A stretch of 64,000 nucleotides of DNA from positions 310,001-374,000 of the forward strand of contig JADWQD010000021.1 of assembly GCA_016110215.1 (NCBI GenBank), read 5' to 3'. Shown here one piece after another: positions 23,994 to 35,511 of this stretch; position 1 is the stretch's first letter; each line of letters begins with the position of its first letter. The stretch is from Capronia americana. Taxonomy: Eukaryota; Ascomycota; Eurotiomycetes; Chaetothyriales; Herpotrichiellaceae. The notes beneath the pieces were generated by a model. The model saw only the letters and a program-made list of their open reading frames with translations, had not been told where the DNA came from and did not search any database. The position numbers and the translations under genes are program-made.

Positions 23994-25141
23994 GACTCGG
24001 GTGCCCCGAGGTGCGCGCAACGAGATAGATGACTGATTGGATTATGAGCGATGAGTTTTTTATGGTCTGGCGCATTCGAAAAGCGGACCACGGTCACTGC
24101 ATTCGAAATTGTATATGATATACGATATCCTACCGACCCGGAACTTAAGACGCATAGAGCACGGCGTTATGGGCAGGGAAAAATGAAACTCCAACAGTGA
24201 GGGTTGTCGTTCAGGGTACCTTCAAAACAAACCATCTGATATATCCTGGTAACTGACGGTCTTGCCTTGTTCTTGGTTTCTCAAAGTTCCTGGGGAGGAG
24301 AATTTTCAATGGTGGGAGATCCTCTTGATTTATTCAAGGAGCTTCGATCTGGAGGATAATTCTCGACGACATGAGAGGAGAAAGAACCAAATAGTCCCCG
24401 TATTAGGATCATTTGTGATGGACTTCAAAACGCAGATATTTTGAGCGTGAGGGTAGATAAATGAATAAAGGTATCGATACCGGTATTAGTTATTACTTAT
24501 ATGTGAACTCCGCTCCTGGGTGGATGCGACTGTGCTGTTCAAAGCAAGGCGAAATCCAAAACACTGGAAAATGGTTCTTTTCCTTCTCCTCGCTCAACTG
24601 GAGCAATCTCCCTGTCCATCACCGGGTTTCGCTCAACCTGGAGAGCGTAGCCCCTTTCATCACCATTAGGCCGTGTTCGTCAAACCACCTATGTGCCGCG
24701 GGATTGCTGTTCAGTCCCCATTCAAGGCCAGAATGGATCAATCACCCGGCATGGCAAAGGCAAGACCTTGCAGCAACGGTGCAGCCGCTCGAAATAGTCC
24801 ATTGAGCAAAGAGAACAACGGCGTAAGCTTTGATTGACTCTCGTCGCAGTCTGAAAATCAGCAAAGGTTATGTAATGCTGAGAGATCCAAATCCACTCAT
24901 TCTACCTGGAAAACTGCTCTCTGCATTTGTGCTGCCGACGTCCTGAAAATCGGGAGAATGGGTATTTTAGTGAGTGTAACACATCGTTCTGGAGTCGGTT
25001 GTAACGATCGTTCCGGCTGCAAGCACGCTGCGCTGGTCGGGTTTCAAAGTCCAACAAGCCGCGCTTAATGTTCGTCGAACTGGATATCAATCGCACGGGA
25101 AGGAGATAAAAGGCTGGATGTAGCTGAACAGGGTTTTCATC
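23994..25141. other. Convergent intergenic region
   Basis: This 1.15 kb lies between the 3' ends of the transporter and of the minus-strand gene that follows. I see no supported exon, repeat or RNA gene. Confidence 0.5.
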
Positions 25142-25960
25142 TCATCTCTTCCAGACACCCTTCTCGTCTTTCTTCCACCGTCCACCGATTGGTGTATGTG
25201 TCCTCGAGGGTCGCGGCGAGTATTCGTCGGCTGTCATGCCCGTAACGGATAGTATCCTCACGCCTTGTCGCTCTACCACTTCCGAGGGTGGGATTTCAAT
25301 CGTTTTCTCGTCCTGGTCAGCTGGCGTTGATTGGCCCGAGTCACGACTCCCGACTGCGACGCCTTCGATGATGTCGTCGTCCAGAGTGGGAAGTTTCCTT
25401 TGCTTCCACTCATCGCGCATCTTCTCCCACTCGTCCAGTTCGTCGGCCTCGTCGCCGCTGACAATGCGCGTCAGCATGGGCAGGCCGACTTTTTCCTTTG
25501 GTGACAATACGGCCGGAGGGCCCGAATGCGGATGCCGCATCTCTTTCTCCCCTGCACTGATGAACAAGTTGTTCTGCGTCGCGCTCGCCACGTAAGCAGG
25601 AGCGGACTCCCGGCGCATGTCCTTGTATTTGGGATCCAGTGCCAGTTTCGTCTTTACTGCTGCGGCATGTCTGGAGGTGATGATGATCGGCTCCGTGTCT
25701 TTCTTCTCTTTCTTCTTTCCAAACAACTTGCTGAATCCGATAGGAGATTTCGCAGGAGGCTTTTCAGGCGCCGAGCCGGCGCGGCTGCGATCCACACCGT
25801 TCATTGCGGTCAGCCAGCTGGGCTCCGATTTGCGCGAAGTCGTGGAAGCATTGCTGCTGTTTCGAGTCAACGAAGGAGGAGTCGTCCTCGAGTGGTCGCT
25901 CGAGTGTCTGCGGTCAGGCACGCTGCGATTTGGCGGGTCAAGAAACGCAAAGGCATTCAT
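25142..25960 (-). CDS. Conserved-looking basic protein of unknown function
   Basis: This single exon of 272 residues starts MNAFAFLDPPNRSVPDRRH. It is rich in S, P, K and E and probably largely disordered. A basic patch (KLFGKKKEKKD) lies near residue 80, a charged helix (DELDEWEKMRDEWKQRKLP) near residues 175-195, and it ends in a tryptophan motif GGRWKKDEKGVWKR. There is no signal peptide or membrane helix. Composition and codon use look coding, and the short W-rich end resembles small fungal-specific proteins, but I do not recognise a named family and propose no function. Confidence 0.6.
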   Translation of the reverse strand: MNAFAFLDPPNRSVPDRRHSSDHSRTTPPSLTRNSSNASTTSRKSEPSWLTAMNGVDRSRAGSAPEKPPAKSPIGFSKLFGKKKEKKDTEPIIITSRHAAAVKTKLALDPKYKDMRRESAPAYVASATQNNLFISAGEKEMRHPHSGPPAVLSPKEKVGLPMLTRIVSGDEADELDEWEKMRDEWKQRKLPTLDDDIIEGVAVGSRDSGQSTPADQDEKTIEIPPSEVVERQGVRILSVTGMTADEYSPRPSRTHTPIGGRWKKDEKGVWKR

Positions 25961-27011
25961 CCCGGATACTCTTGTCGCTGCAGTCGAGCCGACAACGAGG
26001 TCGAGACCACGAACCTGCTATGTATGTTCTTGGTCGTAAGAAGAAAGAGTACACACGTAGGACGGCCAAGTAGGTGATAAGTGGCGACGATGAGGACTCT
26101 GGAGGACTTACTGAGGGGGGTCGGGGAGACCATCCGGGCTTCTGATATCAAAACCATGTCAGTCAGAGCTACAGTCAACTGGATGTCCAATTGGAGGTGA
26201 AGAGCAATCATGTGGCAATCGCCAGGCGAGGGAGCACGGTCCCCCAGTGCGGCAGCAGAAAAAGTTTGTTTGGGGGGGTGCGGCCGTGACTCTATGCCCG
26301 ACGTAGCAGTGCGTGCAGTGCTTCGTCAATTTCGCTGGGGTGTCCGGTCTAGAGCCGTCTGATGAGACGCTGAGATACAGAGCAGAGCGGACGCTGATTG
26401 GAATGTGCCGAGAACATTAACGTGGAAAACGGGTGGCAAGCGGAAAAGCGGGATTGAATGCCTTTAGTGACTGACTTTTGCTCTGATCAATCCCGATCTT
26501 CTGCTTTCTCTCAATTCCGCCTAAACACCGGGATTCCAGACCGATGGTTAGAGGATCTCAGCCATCACGATGCGCACAGCGTTGCGTGCTCTGTCGCCGA
26601 AAACAAGACGTTGCAGGGTGAGACGCATGCAGTTGTGACTGCAATGCCACACCTACAATCGAAGCCCCGCGAAAACCGAAGATTTCCCCCAGACTCACGA
26701 TGCAAGTTTCTCACCTCAAGCAGCCCCAGCGCCTAGCTCTCTACGCATCTTGTTTTACGTTGTGTCGAACAGGCATCTGATTTACTGTGGCCACCGGTAC
26801 TCACATCGCATGGCGGGCCAGCTTCGAGATATAAGCGCCCACGTATCACAGCTCGAGTCTCAGAACTCATGCGGTGCAGTCTTAACCAATCGGTAGGTTG
26901 CTGTAAACAACCACGGCGCGACCATGTAATTCCCCTGCATGGAGGCCAACGCTGCGTTGTGAGACGGTCGAAGGTGGCTGTGGAAGCCTCCCAGTCTGGA
27001 GTATAGAAAAC
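25961..27011. other. Divergent intergenic region
   Basis: This 1.05 kb holds the promoters of the minus-strand gene at 25142 and the plus-strand membrane protein at 27012. It contains a G-rich run (ttgggggggtgcgg) near 26270. No exon is supported. Confidence 0.45.
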
Positions 27012-29198
27012 ATGGAGTTTCCGCAGGAATCACAGGCGGAGAGTTACAGGGCGGCGACCTTAATCGACGACTTGAACATGGAGACAGGACCCGACAGCGT
27101 TATCGGTCCTCCGCGAGCAGCAGAGCGGAGGCTCAGACGACTGACACTATTAGCTCTTCACACGGTCTCCAGGCCGCGGGTAATAGGCACACTGCATTTT
27201 GAAGAGCTTCGTTCTGATCATGAAAAGCCGGTTCCCATGCTCGACAAGGAGACATTGTTTTCTAGGGAAGCATCATTCGATTCCTCGAGAGATATAAAAT
27301 CTGGGCAAGCAATCGACAAATCATGGTCTTTGGTGGACCGCCGCCGTTGTTGGACTGCCTATCCTGGCCTTCACCACTACTCTACTTGCCCTCGTGTTCA
27401 TCTATCGGGTTTCGAACGACGCAGCACATCCTTTTGGAGGCCCGACGAACACGACTGCCGACAGTCAATCAATCCTCGTCAATTTCTCTGCGACGAGACT
27501 GACCTTCGTTGCATCGTGGAGTAGCACACTTGCGTCCATGCTGTTGGGAAGCTTGATGGTACTGTGGCACATTCCTACAGCATACAAGTTGGCTTCAGAT
27601 ACGGCGCAAAATGACTCCCACGACCTGCCGACACCACATCAGCTTAGCATGTTGATTGGCCTGGCGAGCGGCTCCCTGGATGAGCTCCGGAAATACCTAA
27701 TCTATCGTCTCACCAGAGTCCGGGCAAAGCAACCTCGAATATTGACCCGTTCGGTCGTCGTCCTAATTGTCAGCTCTTTGCTGGCGCTCCTGATCTTCTG
27801 TGCCGACACCGCCATCCATGCGTTCACCTCCACGGTGGCTTTCAGCAGTATTCGAGTACAAGGACGGCCATCAAATGCCTTCGGCCGAGGACTGATCAGC
27901 CAATGCATCAATTTCAATCGTATGGAAAACCAAGGACTACCGTGTACCGTCATTGCTGATGACAGCGTGGGAGCCAACGTCATTGCCAGAGACGCAGGAG
28001 AGGTCATTTCCTTGCAACGCAATGTTTCTTCGCACAACAGCATCTGGACCGTTCAAGCCGCTAGCTTCGACCATGGGGACCTTCTCGTTCTTATGCCTCA
28101 AGTTGCCAATACCCCCACCAACGTTGACTATCATGCAGCAACTGTTGGTGTCTCGACGCAATGTGTCCCGTCTTCGAGAAGTTGTGATGTCAGGATGTCG
28201 AGCGGCACGACCGTTGAGACCAGTTATGTGGTGTTCAATTGCACTGACCAATTCCGCGGAGTTCTGGGCGCGGATCCAAGTATATCAAACAACACACTCC
28301 TCTGGGCGCACACCGATTCTGCCACGCCTGATTTCAACTTCAAGTACGACAGAAACTTCCAATATGCCTACTTCTCCGACTCGGAGCTGAACACAATCTA
28401 TAAACCCATAGGTGGCAACGCCACAAATGGAGGGGCCTCCGCTGAGCTTGCGCTGCCAGACAACGAGCTCATCAATCCTATCTTCCTTGCCACAGCCGGC
28501 CTCATTCCACTTCAGAACGGTCCGGCTGGAGTAAGCTTGGGTAATGACCCAGGCGTGTTTTCGGTCGGTGGTGCACTAGTAGCATATACTCTCAACTGCA
28601 CAGTAACATCCTATGATGTGTCTTACGATTGGATCAACGGCACCGTCGACTCCTTCAACTATACCGCAACAAAAAACGGCAGCATCATCGAGCTTGCCCA
28701 CGGCATGCAAGCAACGGGGATGCCCGCGTTATCGCAGGCCCAAAGTCTTGCCAGTCTCTCCGGTACGGCTGTCGCACTTGCACGAAGCTTCGCAACCAAC
28801 ACTCCGAGAACTCGTTGACACTGATCGCAAGTGTCATATCGGCGAGGACGGACCTCGCCGAGGCGGTCCGCGAGAACCTCCTCGTGGCTAAGATGGACGC
28901 TAGGGCCTTCGGTTTCCTAGTTGGCAGCAACTTGCTCTACGTCATCTTTGGCGTCACGCTTGTTATTCGAGCCTGGCAGCTGAATTCCCCCGAGACCCGA
29001 GACATGGTAGCCCGCCTGAGCGTCGAAGGGCTTGCCGCGGTGGCCTTTGAAGACACTGTGGAGAAAAGAGTCCACCGAGTGGATGACGCGAAGGACATGT
29101 TTGAAGAGAGTCGGATTGGGGATTTGAGCAGGAAAGTCGGCCTCAAGGCGTATGTTGGTGGTGGACACGTTATGTTTGTCGAGCAGCCTCGACTTTGA
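27012..29198 (+). pseudogene. Fungal four-helix glycosylated membrane protein, frameshifted
   Basis: The ATG at 27012 opens a polar 56-codon exon to 27179. An intron 27180-27309 (gtaata..gcaag) brings the reading into the frame starting QSTNHGLWWTAAVVGLP. The product has three hydrophobic segments (27330-27410, 27500-27590 and 27745-27830), a large ectodomain with many N-x-S/T sites (NVS, NCT, NNT, NAT, NGT, NYT, NGS), and a fourth helix (GFLVGSNLLYVIFGVTLVI), a layout common in fungal membrane proteins of unknown role. The frame carrying the ectodomain stops at 28818, whereas the obvious continuation (TLIASVISARTDLAEAV) is in another frame from about 28800 to 29198. I found no intron of usable length and phase to connect them, so the gene looks broken near 28790-28815, or the assembly has an indel. 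The 5' splice choice is less certain. Confidence 0.6.
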
Positions 29199-30047
29199 TG
29201 ATCATGATTTGCGATTCCCAACCCCGTATAGTGTATATCTACCAAGTACCCAGTGCTGAGCTGTAAGTCTATATATCTATCCCCAGTTTCCTACAGGTCA
29301 ACGATCGAGTACCTCGCCAACGGTCCATCAGCCGGGTACCAAGCGTCGATGATCCCTATCGAGACACAGATTTTCGCGCCGGAGAAAACTAATCAACTCC
29401 GAACGTCGTTGCCACGTACCAGGTGCCCATGTACTTCATCCTTCGGTTTCGCGCTGGCCAGCCACACCGGCCCCATCAACCTCAAGGCACTCTTCAACCG
29501 CCGAACCGTATCCTCGGTATTCCATAGGGGGATAGGCCCAAGACCGCAGCCTGGATCCCCTGTTAGGCACGCCTGCAGCTAAGAACCCTCAAGACAAAAA
29601 CGTGCGTTTGTTCTGCATGTCGTTTTGGCCGGCCGCACGAAGTCGACCCCAGGGTGATGCGGATCGAAGCGCTGGTGTTAAAGCTCGTAAGGACCTCACT
29701 GTGCCGTCCTGGCGCGAGAATATGACGCGGGCCGGGGTCACAGCTTTTTCGATGGTGTCAAGAGTGGAAGTCATCACCCCAGTCAGTCCTGGAAAACCCT
29801 TTCCCGCGCGGGTTTTCTTTGTTCGACGTCTCCAGCACGTGCAAAAAAGAGCAGTGCTTGCATAATAAGAATCGATTTCAAGATCTGTTCAAGACTGGAA
29901 GCCTCACGTGCAATGGGGCGGTTCCTGCCAAGAATCATTAGGATAACAGGCAACCGTCGATGTCTCCTCAGATTCTGCCATTGTCTCAATCCTCATACAA
30001 CCCGTACACGGCATTAATATACACGGAACAGACGTCAAAATGTCACC
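29199..30047. other. Intergenic region before the HET locus
   Basis: This stretch of about 850 bases has only short frames without domains. I see nothing functional beyond the presumed HET-gene promoter. Confidence 0.45.
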
Positions 30048-32825
30048 ATGAATATCTTTAAGAGGGTCTTTGGGAAGGATAAAACGGAACAAGGGGAAAG
30101 CCTGCCATATACTCTGGCCCAGCTGAAGGCGCATGGATTCAGACTCACACCAGACGAATCTCACGGAGATAAGCTTATATGTCCTCATTGCCATGTCCAA
30201 GCACTTGACTGGGCCGATCGCTCAGACTTTCCCCGAGACTTGAGCATTCTGCCCTGGCTACATGACAAGGACCGTCTCAAGCATGCAACAAAGCTGCCTG
30301 CTCGTTCCGGAACGTTCAAGATCTATGACAAGCTCAGGCAAGACGGCAGCCAAATACGATTGCTGCACCTGCATGCACGTGGGTCGTCTCCGTACATACA
30401 GTGCACTCTGAAACCAGTCGAGCAGACGGCCAAACCTGTATACCATGCTCTGTCATATCGCTGGGGTACAACAGACAAGATCCGACCATATTTTATTCTT
30501 CTGAACAGCCGCGTCTGGCGGGTTACACCTAACCTCTTCCATGCCCTGAAAGCCCTCCAAGATGAGCACAATCCCCGTGATCTTTGGGTAGATGCTCTCT
30601 GCATCAATCAGTTTGATGACGAGGAGAAGACACAACAGGTTAAGCTCATGGCAGAAATATATAAGCAGCGCCGAAACTCAAATATGGCTGAACGAAACAC
30701 CCGCTGGCGGGCCGGTCGCAGGGCCGAGGATGGAGCATGTCACGTTCAGTGGTGATGAGAATGACAATTCCATCATCGATCGCTTCGTCCGTCAGCATAT
30801 TGATTTCGGCCAAGATGTGAATTTCGAGTCCGAAGCACTAAGCCGCATGGGCGAGACTTGTGGATGCTGTCGGGATCAACCGGTCTTCGAATCGTTAAAG
30901 GACGAGCACTACCTCGGTGCACTATGTCTACTGTCGCAGCTTTCTGCAGACAAGCATCTGCATGAGTTACCGTACCTGAGGTCGAGCGAGGATGCGGTAA
31001 GACACTGTTCAGCATGGCCATCAATACTGCTCGCTGTCAACAGCATAGTCTTGAGTCCATGGTTTGAACGCGTCTGGGTCATTCAAGAGGCGGTTTTCTC
31101 TCCAAAAAGCGTCGTCCACATTGGAAGATTCGAGTTCCCCTTCGATATGCTACTCAAAGCCCAAGACAATAGCGAAAAGCACAAGAGAGGTTGCTGCTCA
31201 ACGGTGTATTTGAGGATGCCCTTCATGCAGCAGAACATTTTTAGGATGCTGAACGAAAGGCAGCCTATTTCAAGCCAAACGTATCGGCAAACTGCTGGTC
31301 GCTTACAAGAACAGTATGGCGCTTTATGGGGCATGAAGCCACAGACCCGCGAGACAAGGTATTCGGCGTGTTGAGTCTGATGAGCGACGAGTACAGGAAG
31401 TGCATCGGGGACCTGCTTCCCAATTACAAATTCAACCTCTGCCAATCGTACATCTTCGCGGCTTACTTCATGGTCAGCGAAGTATGGGATGACCGCTCCT
31501 TGCGCATACTGACCCTGGTTCGCAAACTGAACTGCGAGCGCTTGGGACTGCCATCATGGGTCCCGGACTGGAGTGACCACGACCCGCACTGGAATCCGAA
31601 ACTCTTTTGCTCACGGTCCTATCGCGCATCGGGGGAGATAACTCACAAACCGAAAGCACACATGAAGTTTCTCGCCCTTGGCAATTCAGGGGTAGACCGG
31701 GTCAGCAAGATCGGTCCACGAATCCAGAACTTTCAGAGAGGGAGGCGCATTCTTGGCACTATCAGGACCTGGGCGCTTATTGCATCTGTAGAGCTCTCAA
31801 CGAGCGTCTACATGGTTGGACCATGTGATGCGTGTGGCAGCCGCAACTGCAAAATCCCCTCTGTGAGCGACCGTCAACGCGCATTCTACCGGACTCTTTT
31901 ATGCGATCTGACACGGACTCGGATTGATCCCGGACCAATAACCCAGCTGCCTCGAGCGACAGAGGAGGACGTTGATGCTTTAGCTGAGCTTCTGGGCTGG
32001 GGAGAGACGCACCCAGATTCATTCGATCTCGAGCATGTTCCCGATCATCTGCGCCACACCTTGAACAATTTAATTTCGTCATTGTACCGCCGAAGGTTCT
32101 TCGTAACTCAATTGGGACTGTTTGGGCTTGGTCCGATCGAAATGGAAGCTGGCGACGAGGTCCGGATCGTGTTCGGTAGTGAAGTTCCCATGATCGTCAG
32201 GCCAGTCAACGATTTCTTCTTCTGGAAGCAAGGGTCGGATCAGAGCAACATAGGCACAAGCGACCGTCAGAACACGGTGGGCGAAGTTCCGTGTCAGGAG
32301 TATATATCCTCCTGCATTCGCGAACGCCTACGAAGTCGTGCAGCGGTGCTTCAAGTGGATCGACAAGACTATGCGCCATTTGTGGCAGCAGTGTTCACAG
32401 ATTGGCATATGCCAGCGGCCACCCATCCAGACGCTGTCAAAATCGTCTTTAGTCTCGGCCAGCTCAAAACTCTGCAAATAATGCAGCTTGCTCGTGGCTC
32501 TATGGAGTTCGAGAGCATCCTTGAGAAATACATTCGAGAAGGTGAGCAGGTAGTTGGTGGTTTAGGGAAGAGTGATCGGAAGCTCATGGCCAAGGCTCGA
32601 AAGGTGGTACAAGATAATCAGGCGGCAATTGCTGGCAAAAATGAGGCACCAGGACTCCTTGATGGCGCATTCATGGCACTGAATCAGACACACACTCTGG
32701 TAGGCGATTGTTATGTGCACGGTATCATGGACGGTGAGATGATGGTCGGATTCGACCAGAGTGTCCTGAACGGAGATCTTATACGAACGGAGGTGACCCC
32801 ATACGATCGCATCGTGCTGGGCTAA
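30048..32825 (+). pseudogene. HET-domain (heterokaryon incompatibility) gene with two frame breaks
   Basis: From the ATG at 30048 the product carries the HET-domain blocks in order: YHALSYRWGT, then LWVDALCINQFDDEEKTQQV, then IWLNE, SPWFERVWVIQEAVF and ATDPRDKVFGVLSLM, followed by a long C-terminal region to 32825 with the GDCYVHGIMDGE motif usual at HET protein ends. The frame changes twice. Near 30664 the consensus IY-KS-AET-QIWL requires one base fewer than is present (AAG-C-AGC). Between about 31290 and 31326 the frame returns to that of ATDPRDKV without a usable intron. HET genes trigger cell death when unlike strains fuse, and inactive copies are common in fungi. Here the N-terminal and C-terminal halves cannot be made as one protein as the sequence stands. 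Confidence 0.85.
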
Positions 32826-33736
32826 GACACCACAAAGTACTACACGCCTGAACCTCTCTCCCTACCCACAAGTCGCTGACTGAGATGAGCCCATCACCCC
32901 CTGACTGGCGGGCTTGGGGGGACCCTTTCCTTGTTGATGGGCAATGGACTGGAATCGCAAGTCTCACGGTCTTCTCCACACTCGCTCTGCCGCCCGTTGG
33001 TGTGAATGACTTTGGGATTGGAGATGTGCGGAAGCAAAGGCGAGCGGCCGAGTATGGCCGAGTCAATGACTCAACCGGTCGCGGAATTTCGCACAACACT
33101 GATTGACTCGGACCTGCTCGACGGCCGCAATCTTTTAGGAGGACTATCACCAACTCGATAACATTCCCAACTCTTTCAATAACCAGCAGGCTGTTGGTGG
33201 CAGTGTTGGCGGCAGTGTTGGCAGTTGCCTGCTTCGGCTCTCGCGGCTATACCTTTCGAAATCGGAAATACGAAGCCAGGAAAACAATTCTGATGTTCCT
33301 CATCATTGGATGGCCTCGACGAATGTGAGCGGACGCATCAGGATCTTGTTACTGTGAACTCAGACTCTCGGACGATGGACGAAGCTGGAAGCAGCTGGGG
33401 GTTCAGGATTCCTGTTTGCTCCCAAGAGACGCAAGAAACACTGGCGAAGCTGAGGAAAGGGAAAGTGCCACTAGTTTCCTTGACTGTGGGGTCTTCTTGT
33501 TTCAACGGCCCCTTGCTGTGGTGTCCTCAATCTCCACCCATCCGCAAGATCGGGTTTAGGATCAAAATGCAATGACTGGAGAACGATGTCTCCTGTGGTG
33601 TTCTGAGGGGATGGATCTTCGAGACCGCGCAATGGCAGACCAATGCTTGCGTTCGCACGTCAGATACGCCATGTGCTGGCCGCTCTCTTATCTAAGAGTT
33701 CCCTCAAGCGAGAGATGCTCAGATCGTCAAGCAACA
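32826..33736. other. Convergent intergenic region
   Basis: This 0.9 kb lies between the 3' ends of the HET locus and the WW-domain gene. Only short frames without domains are present; I see nothing else. Confidence 0.5.
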
Positions 33737-34671
33737 TCAGTCCTCCAACTCCTCGTGCGCACTCTCTACCTCACTGTGGTATTCTTCTCTGGCCTCCTGC
33801 AAGTCCTCAATATCACTGCTCGATGCACTTGAGCCCTCTTCCGCCACTTTCCGCTGAGCCTCCTCATAGTCCTCACGCGCTTCTTCGAGGGACTCGCGTT
33901 GGCTGGATGACAGGTCGGGGTTGTCTTCGAGAGGTACGGGGGCCGCTGGGGGAGGTGGCGCGCCGTATCCATAGGGTGCTGCGGCAGGCACGGCTTTATG
34001 CTCTACAACAACTTGAATCAGTACGGAGCCTTGCGGTAATGGTCGGATTTCCAAAGAAGGTCACTTGCCATCGTCACTATCATCCAACGCATTCGCAGCG
34101 AGAGCGCCCAGTGCTGCACCGCCGACGCCGGCAGCAAGCACTGTGCCCATTCCAGGTCCTTTCTTCTCTTGAGCTTGGACATTGCCATAATATGCGCGCT
34201 GGTTTTCATCATGGCCTTGCTGATAGGGAACACCCGACGGCATTGCATTGCCATAGCTCTGGTAATACCCTGGTCCGCCGGGCGGGGGAGCTGGTGCGCT
34301 TCCTTGCCATATCGGTGGCTCCCACTGAGTACGGCCGGTCGCTTGTTCAACATAATAGTACCGCTGGCTGTTTTGATCCCACTGTGATATCCAACCTGGA
34401 GGGAGCGGAGGCCCGGACGGAGGAGGCCCGCCATATTGAGGGTAAGGTTGCTGCAGTTGAGGTTGTCCATACATGTTTGGTGCGGGCTGATTCTGAACAT
34501 CTTTGTTTTGGTCGTGGCCTGGACCTTGACGGAGCGACTGGTCAGTATTCCGAGAAGGGATGCCATTCACATGGTCTGCCTCTCACCTCCTTCGTCCTTT
34601 TTCTTATCCTTGTCGTCATCATCATTCAGCATCTCCTTTAGTTCAGCTTTGAGTTTCTTGAAAAACGACAT
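33737..34671 (-). CDS. WW-domain protein with acidic C-terminal repeats
   Basis: Exon 1 (34587-34671) encodes MSFFKKLKAELKEML and an acidic/basic run. A 62-base intron leads to exon 2 (34078-34524), which holds a proline/glutamine-rich stretch and a WW domain (LPPGWISQWDQNSQRYYYVE through TGRTQWEPP; both tryptophans present), then a glycine-rich hydrophobic segment (GTVLAAGVGGAALGALAAN). A third exon (33737-34011 or -34002) fits through donor gtgacg at 34077 and adds a tail with two copies of an S-S-x-x-x-EAREDYEEA-like acidic helix; either acceptor keeps the frame, giving 268 or 265 residues. If the last intron is retained the protein stops at 34061 with 182 residues. WW domains bind proline-rich partners; the partner is unknown. 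Confidence 0.75.
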
Positions 34672-35511
34672 TTTGGTTTGCCTGGTGTGCTATGCCTTGA
34701 GGGTTCCAATGTGCAGAGGGAGAAGTAGAAAAAGAGATAAACTGGCAACCGGGTTTTTTGACAAGCCCGATTCCTGAAGGGAAGCAAACGGGGCTATTCC
34801 CCGACCCAACGTGGCCTGTCACCGGCAGCAGTTCATGCATGTCATGTCACCCCTGTTAAGCTGAATGCCAGCGCATCAGGCGCTTGCTGAATTTATACAT
34901 AGATTAGTGAGAACCGACGGTGGGACCGAGCCGTGCCATCTTTCCGAGATGTGATGTATACCAGCTCCCGATCTTCCTTGGCTGCATGGATATGGAGCAA
35001 CTGGAGTTCATGGTTGGACGAGACGTCCTAAAGAGCCTTGGCAGTACTTCTCTGCATGCGGGACGCGTCATTCCACCGAGTCCCTTATTGTTGGACCAGA
35101 GAAAGAGGCGATGGAGACTAGGGGCGGGATTCTTCGCTGGTGGAAAGAAACCGAGAAAGCGGAATAGGGCAGAACGGAGAGCGCCCAGGCTGAGTGTCTG
35201 GTTATTTCAGACTACACGTCGGCCACAAGGACACCTGTTAACAGTCGGGTAAGAAACAGTAAGAGCAAAGATAAGGGCGTCACGGATGAGAGATGAAGAA
35301 CATGTTGACATATGGCGAACCTCCCCCAATGTTCCTGCTGCATAACTTCAGAGTTCATTCAAGCCTCCAATTGAATCCATGCTGCGCGAGCATTGATCAG
35401 ACACTTGGGGTATTGGCTTCTCAACTTGAGAACTGCATGAGGGAACAAGCCGTCCAACAACGTCCAGATTAATATCTCACCAACGCCGACTCCAGAACGT
35501 CGTTGGACCCA
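34672..35511. other. Intergenic region
   Basis: This stretch of about 840 bases upstream of the WW gene and downstream of the next minus-strand gene has no supported exon. Confidence 0.5.
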
